A program made the translations under genes and the position numbers. The notes below the pieces were generated by a model. That model was given only the letters and a program-made list of their open reading frames with translations, was not told the origin of the DNA and did no database searches. From Symsagittifera roscoffensis (taxonomy: Eukaryota > Xenacoelomorpha > Acoela > Convolutidae): 64,000 nt of DNA. Positions 9,201 through 18,800 of this stretch are shown piece by piece; the first letter of the stretch is position 1; each line of letters starts with the position of its first letter. The stretch is taken from the NCBI RefSeq assembly GCF_963678635.1, contig NC_087065.1:54650397-54714396 (forward strand). Direction: 5' to 3'.

Positions 9201-10834
9201 AATCCGGAAGGGTCAGCTGATTTGCGCTCAATTCGGAAGGGTCCGGGGTGAAGACCGATCCGGCAAGCAGTACAGGGAACAACAGGAAGAGGCTCAACGA
9301 CAACTACAATCGACTGTTGGGTATCGTTAACAAGTTTTGTATCCCTTTTGGTACAAAAAGTAGGATAGTAATCTGTGGGGGGCTCGACAGTGCTGCACTG
9401 TAGTGACCCTTCACCGAACTGCGAATATCCGAGTTAAGCACCTTAATTCGGAGATTAAACAAACCCGGAGGGGTATAGTATTACTAATATTATTATTTAT
9501 ATAGCCTATATTAATAGTCTAATATCGTTTTTCAGTGAAAAACAACGAGAACTGACCGGTTTTTAGGGTCAAAATTGCGATATTTTGATCCCCCCACAAG
9601 TCGCGATTTTTGAGATATCGATATTTTTTGAAACGGAAAAAAGCGCTAAGTTAGTGTGTTACATCGTAACTGCACTACTGTAATAAGCAGAACCGGTTAA
9701 CTTTAGTTCGGAAGTGGTTAAAACTAGTTTGGTACAAAAAACCAAATTTTCCCAAATTTTGATAGTAAGAAACACTATAAAATCAGAAAATTTTTTTGAA
9801 ATTTTTGAGTTACAACAGCAAAAATAGTTGTTCGGACAACGTCCACTAGTGAATCTACGAGTTTTAAAACCCGCTACCCGAAAGCCTTCCGGGTTGCAGA
9901 GAAATCGAACATAACGTGTTTGATTTGGTGGATTCATCAATCCGGAGGGGTCCAGGTAGCATAGTTTTTCACAAAATTTTTCTACAAAAGCGTTTTAGAT
10001 CGGGTCTTTTGCATTGAACTAGAAGAGTATAGGCCTTCTGAGCTCGGATCAATAGTTTTTAGGTCGAAAGGACCAGATTTGCGGAAAAAGTTAGGCGGAA
10101 CCTATAAGAGAGAAAATTTTTTGAGTTCGAAAAAAAGACGTTTTGGTTAATAACTTTGGAACTACTGATCATATCGAGTTGATCTTGGTACCAACAGATC
10201 AGAAATTAGCTGAGCTTACTAACAGTATCAGAAATTTTTCGGAAAAGCGAGAGAGAAAATTTTTTGAGATTGTTTTTAGCAAATTACACAAATCCGGAGG
10301 GGTACACCCTTCACGTTTTACAAATTTTTCTGAAAAGCCCTTATACCCTTACCAAAAGGTAATAGCGGTTGAGTAAAGTAACTTTAGGCCATTCTAGACG
10401 TAGAGGGAGGGCTAAAGTCACCGCAAAAACTAAACCGAGCCAAAGTTAGGCCAGCGACAAGACCCTTCACCGTTAGTGTGAATTGTCAAATAAGAGGCTT
10501 AACTTCAATCCGGAGGGGTCTAGGAAAGGACCCTATACCCTTCCCAGTTAATTAAAACAGCATAATTGCATCGGAGAACGTATTCGGAGGGGTATAGGTT
10601 GAAAAAAGGAAATCTCCTAAAAGCTACTTTTACAAAATCGGAGGGCTCCCAATCCGGAGGGGTCGAAGTTTTTTCAAGAGGGATCCGAATCCGGAGGGGT
10701 CTTATTTGAGCTAATTCGGAGGGGTCCAAATCCGGAGGGGTCTAGTATTAACCAACTCGGAGGGGTCCAAATCCGGAGGGGTCTAGATTCTGACAAATCC
10801 GGAAGGGTCCTATTTGTGCCAATCCGGAGGGGTA
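9201..10834 (+). repeat. Array of about 18 direct copies of a CCGGAGGGGTC motif
   Basis: Copies start at 9201, 9231, 9463, 9939, 10291, 10507, 10582, 10636 (weak), 10651, 10688, 10713, 10729, 10754, 10770, 10796 and 10821, with degenerate ones near 8768 and 8852. All have the same orientation. Twelve fall in 330 bp (10507-10834) at irregular spacing, so this is not a simple tandem repeat. The LTRs hold one further copy each (8161-8174 and 31828-31841). The core is AATCCGGAGGGGTC, with TTCGG and GGAAGGG variants. A protein-binding or RNA-binding site array is the natural reading; the ligand is unknown. Confidence 0.9.
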
Positions 10835-11613
10835 TTTTTTTTATTAAGGACTTAGGTGAACGAAAGAAAGACTAAAAAGTGAGAAGTATTAAGTTATTAA
10901 TACACAGGCTAGGTATCAGTGACTGCGCTGGTAACTTGCCTTTCGATAAGAACAAGACTAATACAAAACAAGTCCAAACTCGGATATTCGCGACACTAAG
11001 TCTAAATTAAAGAGAACGTGGTTCATTGGTGTGGATTGGACATAATACGTTTTTGGGAAAAGTGACTGCCCTGAGGACTTTAGTAGGTCTAGCTCGGGCA
11101 GTCCGAAGGCAGATAGGTAACACAGTACTCGGTGGGTGCAATAGACGCCCACTTGAGAAAATTGCTGCCTTCAAAGTTTTGTCTGTTTGGTGCAGCACCA
11201 AGCAGGGAAAGCTTTTTCTTTAAAAGACAGGTTCGACTATTGTACTGCGACTGACTAAGAGTACAAGACACATACGTTTTTTTTATATATACATTCATAT
11301 TGTGTCAATATATTTTTTTTTGTTTTTTGATTTTAAATCAACCTAAACTGAGCTTGATTGGGTAGTGAGTACACTATCTTTTAAATTGACTGATAACATC
11401 ATATTGTGCTAGTTTCCAGATCTTTGGACCGATAATCGGCTAGTGTGAATAAATTTTATACAAAATGTACTCTGACAACATACAGGGATTCGTGGTCACT
11501 ATTTAATAGAATCTGGTGAAATTTATTGTGTTGTGTCATTATTATTGTTAATAAAACTATAAGGTCTCTAACAATTGAGTCAAGAGTAGGCATAGGAAAG
11601 TGACAAATAAAGA

Positions 11614-14600
11614 ATGAGTTTAGACAAGTCAAGGATACCAAAACGAGGTAATAGCTCTAGGAAATTCATACCTGAAAAGCAAAGAAAAACGATGACCGAT
11701 CCTTTTGTGGATTGGATCAAGCGAACCCGGTCCGATAAAAAGGGGACGGTTTCAGGCAGAATGGTTGAAACGAGAAGTCAAAAGACCTCAGAAGAGCGAA
11801 GAGAACTGTTAGAAGTGGAGGTCAATACGGACCATACCATGAACGACAACCAGGGAGTAAATGGACTGGAAGGGAGAGGCAGAAGGCTGGCGAGTGAATC
11901 TACTCCGGTAGAACAAGGCCATGATTTTGCCACTTCCACCGGGACGTTGGATCGAGAGGAGATGTCGGAACTGTCCGACATCTCAACTGAAGTAACGGCA
12001 ACTAGAAGATCTCCGACAGACAACACTATGATGGCAAGCGGAACTGGAAAACAAACAACCTCATCATCGTTCTCAGAAAGAATGAAGAACACCTTCGGAA
12101 ACATCTTTCCATTCAGCATGGGAGGAGGAGCAGGAAACGATGGGGAGTCCCAGGAGGAAGAGGATGAAGAGGAGCAAGGGGACTTTGGATCTCAAGTCAG
12201 TCTCAATAGTTCGATCCAGGAGAGTGAGGCACACGTCGGAAGAGAGACTGGAACTATGGATAAATTTGGTGTAGTGACAACGATAAGCAAAGAGGCAAAC
12301 ACACCAGGCCAGTCAAAAGACTTCGCGATTAGGACAAGTTCAGAGCCACAAACTGGAGAGAGTAGAACCGGAGGGCTAGGCAACGCGTTAGCGGATCCTG
12401 AAATAGATAATGATAAAACGTCAAGACAGAGAGTCAAGGCCCGGATCTCTACCAGCACGAAGCTACCTGGGACCGACAGAGTTACACCACCACATGTGAC
12501 GCCACTCATGGATAACGGGGCGGCACTAGAGGAAGCCTTAAACAACATAGTGGGCAGTTTAGGAGAACAAAATGAACAGATGTCGATAAGGATGAGTGAA
12601 CTGGAAAGAGCAGTTCACATTGAAAGAGAAAGTCTGCGGGAAGAAATAAACCGCAACAGACAAGAAGTTGACAGAAGCGAAAAACGCTTGAAAGAAAGAA
12701 CAGACGAACATATGACGAGGAACTTGTCACGAATGACAAGAGAGGCGGAACAGAGGGAGTTACGCTTAAGAGCCGACATGGAGAAGTTAAGAATTCAGCA
12801 AGAGCAGTCTCTTGGGTCTCTTGACACAAAGATAGACGCGATGATGGAGAGGCGAACGCAGGCTATCATGGATAGGTTGGACGGGCTACTAAGCAGCAAG
12901 AGTGGACCAAAAGAAGGAGAGCCGAACTCGGGAGGTCCCAGCAGGGAACCGAGGGTGAACTTCAATGAACATCAAAGGAGGAAGACAAATGGATCCACTA
13001 GAGGCAGGGGCAGTTCATCAGGCTATGCCACAAGGGGTAATACAGCATGGGGCCCGAACAGTAGAGCAAGTTCAACGGGGAACAGACAAACCTCGAACGA
13101 ACGACCAACGCAAAGCACACATGCGACCGGGAGAAGCGATTCTGGCAACATGGGGCATACAAGCCCGAGGAGGAGTCACATGGGCCAAGCGGGAAACGCT
13201 CATGGTGATTCGGATTGTAGGGATGTACCGCACACAGAGCCTTCGACAAGGTGTGAGGACACTCAGGCGGGACACTCAAGGGATGCTACGGCAATGGCCA
13301 CAGCATTTGAACCCCTGAACAGGTCTTTGGAGACGTTCCTGACGAGGTTATCTAGAACCAATGAGCGCAGTGAAAAGTCCAGAAGAGTCTTTAAGAAACC
13401 AAGATGCTACAAAGACGAATCTGATGGCTGTATTGATACCTGGTTAGAGGTAATGAAGCTGCATTTCGAGGAAGAAGACTTGTCTGAGAGACAGGAATGC
13501 AGCGCGCTCACCAGCAACTTAGAAGGGACAGCCCTGAACTGTGTCATGGCCAAGAAACAGTATCAACGTGACACTGCTGAAAAAATCTTCGAAATCTTAT
13601 TGAACCGTTTCGGATCAGGGGTGCAGGGGCACCAGGCGATGATGCGCTTCGAGAAACGGAGGCAGCGGGAAGATGAAACTATAGACAAGTTTCTCGATGA
13701 TTTGGAAATGCTGAGAAGACGCAGCCAACCGGATGAGTCAAATCGAAGGATGAACCTGGCCGTAGCCTCAAAATTCATCGATGGTGTGAAAAACGATGAA
13801 CTTCGTACGATGCTAGCAACGCATTACACACCACTATCAACTAATGCGCCAACACCGGAGGAGTTGAGACTCAAATTGAAAGAGTATCTATTGCTGAAAC
13901 CTCCTTCGAGATCTGGATATAACAAGAACAATTATGGCAATTTTAACAACGGACCAGCGAACCAAGGGAACAATTGGTATAAACCGAGGGACGATATGGA
14001 CAAGAGACGCTCTTGTGCTAATTGTAGTTCAACAGACCATCATGTGTCAGCATGCCCAGCTTATAAACAAGGCATGAAAGCAATAGGCTTTAGCCTCGAG
14101 GACGAAGATGCGTCAGAGTTGGAACATGAGGATTTCATGAGAGGAGTAATTGCGAAATTCGGCCCGAGGTGTTTCTTTTGCAACTTGGAAGGTCATTTTA
14201 AATCAGACTGTCCACAATTCTGGGATGCAGTGGCAGACATCAAGCATCCAAGGCATGAAGAAGCTTTATCGGGAGTGAAAGCAAGCAAGGCTCGACTTTT
14301 AAACGAAGCAGAGGCACGCAGGAAGGACAAACCTCAAGAGCTGGCGGCAAAGAAAATGCAAGCGGTAAAAGGAGAAGCATGTGAACCGGAACCAGCAACT
14401 GCGGCCGATGACTTCAAGATCGATTACAAGGCAGCCGCAAAGGATGCTCTAAATAGAGTACAACAGGAACTGGTGACGAAAGAAATCGAACAAAAAGTGA
14501 AACTTGAACTGGAAAATGAAAAGCTTCAGGAGCAACTGAATACCTTCGAAGCAACGGAGTTCGAGGAGACGAAAACACCAAGCAGTTTAGACATGAAACT

Positions 14601-15786
14601 TAAAGTGATCTCCGGTAAGAGGTTCGGCATGGCGCCACAGGGAAAGAAGATACAGTCGATAATCTCAGTGGCTGGACACCAGGTAATAAGAAATTTGAGT
14701 GAACCATCAGAGTTCACTTTAATGCATTTGGACACATATGCAGATTATCTGAGGCAGGTGGAGCCACGCACTGAGTCGAGAGCTGTGCGAGCACTACTAA
14801 CGACGGGTGGCCCTCGCATGAAGAAACTTCATGGACGCTACTTGGAGGTCTATGGGCCGTATCAAATAATGCTGAACGTGGATGGAATCAGCATCTACAC
14901 CAGGACTTACATAACAACAGATGATGACCAAATGGGGCAGATCTATTTGGGTGAAGAGGAACTCAAAGTCCGCAGGATAGGCCATGACGCCATGATGGAA
15001 CAAGACGCGGTACATATTGGATATGAAGCAGATGTGACAGCACACCTGCTTGACACCAACGGAACAAAAATCGGAGTCACAGGGCTTCTGGACACAGGCG
15101 CGGTGGTGAGCGTGATGCCGATAAAAACCTGGGAGAGAATGGGCTTCACGCGGGGAGATCTGATTCCTACGAATCTCCGACTAGCCGCTGCAAATCGAGG
15201 AGCTATCTACGTAGCCGGAAGAACACCGGTGACGGTCCTTCACATGGGAGGATGGAACCTCTGGATGAGCTTCCTGGTGGTAGAGAATCTGGACGACGCC
15301 GACCAATTCATCTTGGGCAGAGATTTTGTCAGGAACTTTGACGTGATGATTGACTTAAACAACGGTCTAATACGGATTAGAAACCCGGACCGAAAGTATG
15401 TTAAGAGACCCATTAATAGGATAATAACAGATGAAAATAAGGTACCAGTTTTTTTGGATAGAAAAGTAAAGTTACAACCAGGACAAGCTGTAGTAGCGAT
15501 TTTTAGAATGAGAAATTTAAATTCGTTAAGTGATAGTAAACAGGTTTGCTTAGTACCGAATCCAAATAGTCAGAGTTCGGTGATTTTAGGCCGGAGCTTC
15601 TCGGTAACGCGAAACGGACTGTGTGTCAGTGTGTTGTTGAACACACTGGACACCACGGTTTCAATCCAGCGTGGAAAGAAGCTTGGTTACGCATTGCCGA
15701 TGAGGACCGATAATGAAGAGACACAAAACTTGAAGAAATATAGTGTGGAAGACTGTCCTTATCATGCAAATAAAGATAAAATTTGA
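11614..15786 (+). CDS. gag: Gag-protease polyprotein (1390 aa)
   Basis: Gag builds the particle and binds element RNA; the protease cuts the polyprotein. Start at ATG 11614, the first ATG of the open frame after the leader. Residues 1-300 are acidic, Ser/Thr-rich and probably disordered. Residues about 300-430 are a coiled coil rich in E/R/Q. Residues about 595-735 form a retrotransposon-type capsid domain (WLEVMKLHF, TAEKIFEILLNRF, DETIDKFLDDL). Two CX2CX4HX4C zinc knuckles start at residues 801 and 853. A retropepsin domain has LLDTGA with the catalytic DTG at 1160-1162 and FILGRDF near 1232. A beta-rich segment ending KKLGYALP closes the protein. At 1390 residues it is much longer than usual Gag proteins. 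The stop is TGA, in the same frame as the downstream pol. Confidence 0.93.
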   Translation: MSLDKSRIPKRGNSSRKFIPEKQRKTMTDPFVDWIKRTRSDKKGTVSGRMVETRSQKTSEERRELLEVEVNTDHTMNDNQGVNGLEGRGRRLASESTPVEQGHDFATSTGTLDREEMSELSDISTEVTATRRSPTDNTMMASGTGKQTTSSSFSERMKNTFGNIFPFSMGGGAGNDGESQEEEDEEEQGDFGSQVSLNSSIQESEAHVGRETGTMDKFGVVTTISKEANTPGQSKDFAIRTSSEPQTGESRTGGLGNALADPEIDNDKTSRQRVKARISTSTKLPGTDRVTPPHVTPLMDNGAALEEALNNIVGSLGEQNEQMSIRMSELERAVHIERESLREEINRNRQEVDRSEKRLKERTDEHMTRNLSRMTREAEQRELRLRADMEKLRIQQEQSLGSLDTKIDAMMERRTQAIMDRLDGLLSSKSGPKEGEPNSGGPSREPRVNFNEHQRRKTNGSTRGRGSSSGYATRGNTAWGPNSRASSTGNRQTSNERPTQSTHATGRSDSGNMGHTSPRRSHMGQAGNAHGDSDCRDVPHTEPSTRCEDTQAGHSRDATAMATAFEPLNRSLETFLTRLSRTNERSEKSRRVFKKPRCYKDESDGCIDTWLEVMKLHFEEEDLSERQECSALTSNLEGTALNCVMAKKQYQRDTAEKIFEILLNRFGSGVQGHQAMMRFEKRRQREDETIDKFLDDLEMLRRRSQPDESNRRMNLAVASKFIDGVKNDELRTMLATHYTPLSTNAPTPEELRLKLKEYLLLKPPSRSGYNKNNYGNFNNGPANQGNNWYKPRDDMDKRRSCANCSSTDHHVSACPAYKQGMKAIGFSLEDEDASELEHEDFMRGVIAKFGPRCFFCNLEGHFKSDCPQFWDAVADIKHPRHEEALSGVKASKARLLNEAEARRKDKPQELAAKKMQAVKGEACEPEPATAADDFKIDYKAAAKDALNRVQQELVTKEIEQKVKLELENEKLQEQLNTFEATEFEETKTPSSLDMKLKVISGKRFGMAPQGKKIQSIISVAGHQVIRNLSEPSEFTLMHLDTYADYLRQVEPRTESRAVRALLTTGGPRMKKLHGRYLEVYGPYQIMLNVDGISIYTRTYITTDDDQMGQIYLGEEELKVRRIGHDAMMEQDAVHIGYEADVTAHLLDTNGTKIGVTGLLDTGAVVSVMPIKTWERMGFTRGDLIPTNLRLAAANRGAIYVAGRTPVTVLHMGGWNLWMSFLVVENLDDADQFILGRDFVRNFDVMIDLNNGLIRIRNPDRKYVKRPINRIITDENKVPVFLDRKVKLQPGQAVVAIFRMRNLNSLSDSKQVCLVPNPNSQSSVILGRSFSVTRNGLCVSVLLNTLDTTVSIQRGKKLGYALPMRTDNEETQNLKKYSVEDCPYHANKDKI
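15784..15786 (+). promoter_or_regulatory. In-frame TGA between Gag-PR and RT: possible readthrough site
   Basis: The gag and pol frames are identical (15820 minus 11614 is divisible by three), and only this TGA separates them; from 15787 the frame stays open to 21216. Context is AAAATT-TGA-AAGAGG. Expression of pol by stop readthrough is established for gammaretroviruses, where the stop lies between Gag and protease. Here the protease is upstream of the stop, so readthrough would add only RT and integrase. The alternatives are reinitiation at ATG 15829 or a recent nonsense mutation. Confidence 0.7.
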
Positions 15787-15828
15787 AAGAGGATTGATGA
15801 ATTAAAATCTATTCGTAAATTGTTTTCA

Positions 15829-18800
15829 ATGAAATCCGAAACGGACGACGGCTTATCAAGCTGCTCGAATTTTCCGGAACGCCCCTCGTCATATGAACTA
15901 GATTCTGACAAACCGGTTTTGCCAGAAATAGAACATTTAAAAGGAAAAATAGGTGAGGGAGATTTTGAAAAATTGCGGGACCTCCTAGATCGGAACGCCG
16001 AAGTATTTTCAAAACATAAGGCGGACATCGGTTGCTGTAATTTCGTCGAACACGAAATCGAACTAGAAGAGGGCGCCGTTCCCCATAGGGAAGGCGCAAG
16101 GCGAATGACGCCACATAAATCGGAAGCGTGCCGAGCGGAAATAGAAATGTTGCTTGAATACGACATGATAGAACCCTCGAAATCACCATGGGCTTGCGGA
16201 GTAGTAATGGCGAAAAAGAAAGGGGGGCAGCTTAGATTTTGTTGCGACTTTCGTTACTTGAACGCGGTAACGATTAAAGATGCGTACCCGATACCGCGAA
16301 TAGACGAGAGCCTATCCAAACTTGGTGATGCAAAGTTCTTCACTACATTGGACTTGGGTTCTGCCTTCTGGCAGGTTCCTCTGCGAAAGAAGGACAGGGA
16401 GAAAACAGGATTCGCGTGCGAATTGGGGTTGTACCAGTGGAAGAGGATGCCCTTCGGCTTGTGCAATGCAACAGCAACCTTTCAAAGGCTGATGGCTCAG
16501 GCTTTGACAGGAGTGACCAAAAAGTACGGGAATCTCTTGATGTGCTACGTGGACGACGTAGTCATAGCGACACCAACCCTGGAGGATCACATTGATCGAC
16601 TCGATGAGGTCTTCGGATGTATGAAAAGAGCAGGCTTGAAATGCAAACCATCGAAATGTGAAATCCTTAGGGATTCGATCAAGTACCTGGGGAGAATGGT
16701 GGACCGGCATGGTGTGAGGCCAGATCCAGAAGCAGTAGAGGCTGTGCTGACATGGAAAGCTCCTAGAACGGACACACAGCTCATGAGCTTCCTAGGGTTT
16801 GCCAATTACTACCGAGAATTCATTAAGGGATATGCGGACAAAGTGTATCCGATGCAGAAGCTGATGCGCAACAAAGGGAAGAAGTTCGAATGGAACGATG
16901 AAGCACAAGTTGCTTTCGAGAACATAAAGCGGGAACTGTGCGAAGCGCCAGTGCTAGGCATGCCTACAGAAAAGGGCATGTATGTTCTTGACACAGACGC
17001 ATCGGTGGTGGCCATCTCAGGAATATTGCATCAAGAGCAAGAATGGAACGGAAGAACAGTCCTCCGTCCCATTGCATACGGCAGCAAGGTCTTGAGTGAC
17101 ACAGAGATGAAATATGGCGCACCGAAAGCAGAAATGTTTGCAGTAGTCACCTTCGTGGAAAAGTACCGTGCATACTTGGGGAGCGCTCCCTTCAAGTTAC
17201 GCGTGGACAACAGAGCGTTATCCTGGTTGAAGACCTACTCGATGGATCAGAGTTATATTGGTAGATGGATAGTCAGATTGGATGGCTACCATATGATAAT
17301 CGAACATAGGATGCGTGATAAACATCAGAATGCTGACAGTCTCAGCAAGAAAACTGAGTTCTATGAAAGATTGGAGCAGAAGCAGGCCAATCAGGCGGAA
17401 GTAAAGGAGGGATTCTCGTTTCTGGACAAAGAAACTTATGAAGCGCTTCCCTTAACGAGATGGTTGGATAAGTCTGGACATCCAATTCCAGGGCATCCTG
17501 AGTTACCTGTAGAGAAAGCAGCTGAGATAAAGATCCTGTCCAAGGAGGATCCAGTCCCCTTAGATTTGTTGCTGCGCTCGAACCTGGTCCAGCAAGAACT
17601 CTCTCGCATGAATATAAACAGCCTCTCATTATTGGATAAAACGGTGCAAGTCACACCACAAGTAATGCGGATGCTGGGTGGATTGTTAGAAAGAGAAGTG
17701 ACCAGAGATGACCCCGAGTGGACGGCAGCAGTGGCATCGCTAACAGTCAGTAAGAAAGTGAAGATCATGCCGTCCAGACAACAGCACGAAGAGAACAAGA
17801 GGGATTGTAGGACAATAGTTCAGCAACTAGTATCCTCAATACCCCAAGAGATTTTAACCAGTACTTCCTACGGACAGAAAGGACGGGAGAGCGGCAAGCA
17901 AAAGAAAACTGTCACCTTTGTAGACCGGGATAAAAAGGGTGGAGTTGTAAAACAAAATCTGCTGCAAGACTATTTGTCCGGGGAGAAGGATAAGGAGAAA
18001 AACCAGCGATCACAAGATCAACACCCGGGACAAGGAAATTTGTCCGGGGAGTCCGAGATAGACGAGAAAATTCCTGATGAGAAACAGGACCTAGAGAACA
18101 AAGTTTTGTCCGGGGAGTTCAGATGGATGCGAAGGAAATACGGACATGATCTGGAGGAGCGTGCAGTCTCCAGCACAACACCTTCGACGGATGATAAGTC
18201 AGAAAGCTCGAGAATGAACACCTATTCAGACAGGGATTCGACCTCGGGATCAGAACTGTCAGAACTGGCGATACACACGCTACTAGTGGAAACTCGGGCG
18301 AGAAACCTGGACAGAGAGGTGTACCAGGATCCTGACAGTGATCGCTACCTAATACCAAGCGAAAGAGTCTTTGACAACGCAGCGGATGACTTAGAAACGA
18401 TAGCGGTATCGAAACGTTCGATAAGCCTGTTGCCGCAGAAAGAGGTAGTCAGGACTGATCTTCAGCCGTTTCAACAAGAAACACAACCGTTGGCGAAGAT
18501 TTGGTGCGTTAAGATGGAAGAAGACACACATCAGCCCAACGAGCTGAACAGTCAGATGAGAGTCATGAAGACGTACTTGAAGGCGAGATACAGACTCTCG
18601 GACCTTCTAAGGGCGCAGAGAAATGATCGCATGACAAGCAACCTAAAAAGGTGGATAGAAAACGGTGCACCTGACAAAGGTGACCTGGAAGAAGACAGCT
18701 ATAGGATCCTGAGACAATACTTCATGCAGAAGGAGGGGAGATTATATCTGAACAAGGACGGGATCGTGGCTTGCAGGAGAAGAGAAGAAGACAAGGTCTT

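Larger units (their letters stand above)
8641..11613 (+). other. Long untranslated leader of the giant element
   Basis: About 3.0 kb between the LTR and the gag ATG. No long coding frame is seen. It is dominated by direct copies of a 14-nt motif, AATCCGGAGGGGTC and variants, often preceded 40-60 nt upstream by CCTTCCG- or CCCTTCACCG-type strings that could pair with part of the motif. An AT-rich patch lies at 9480-9530. Long leaders are known for Gypsy-type elements, where they can hold packaging signals, internal ribosome entry, or insulators as in Drosophila gypsy. Confidence 0.75.

Noticed and set aside
10143-10376. 77-codon frame in the element leader
   Set aside because: Includes two copies of the leader motif and shows no domain; likely chance.
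9201-10834. CRISPR-like array
   Set aside because: Repeats are too short and irregularly spaced, and they sit in the leader of a eukaryotic LTR element.
12965-13318. 117-codon plus-strand frame overlapping gag
   Set aside because: Lies in the low-complexity, Ser/Gly/Arg-rich part of Gag and is read only in the wrong frame.
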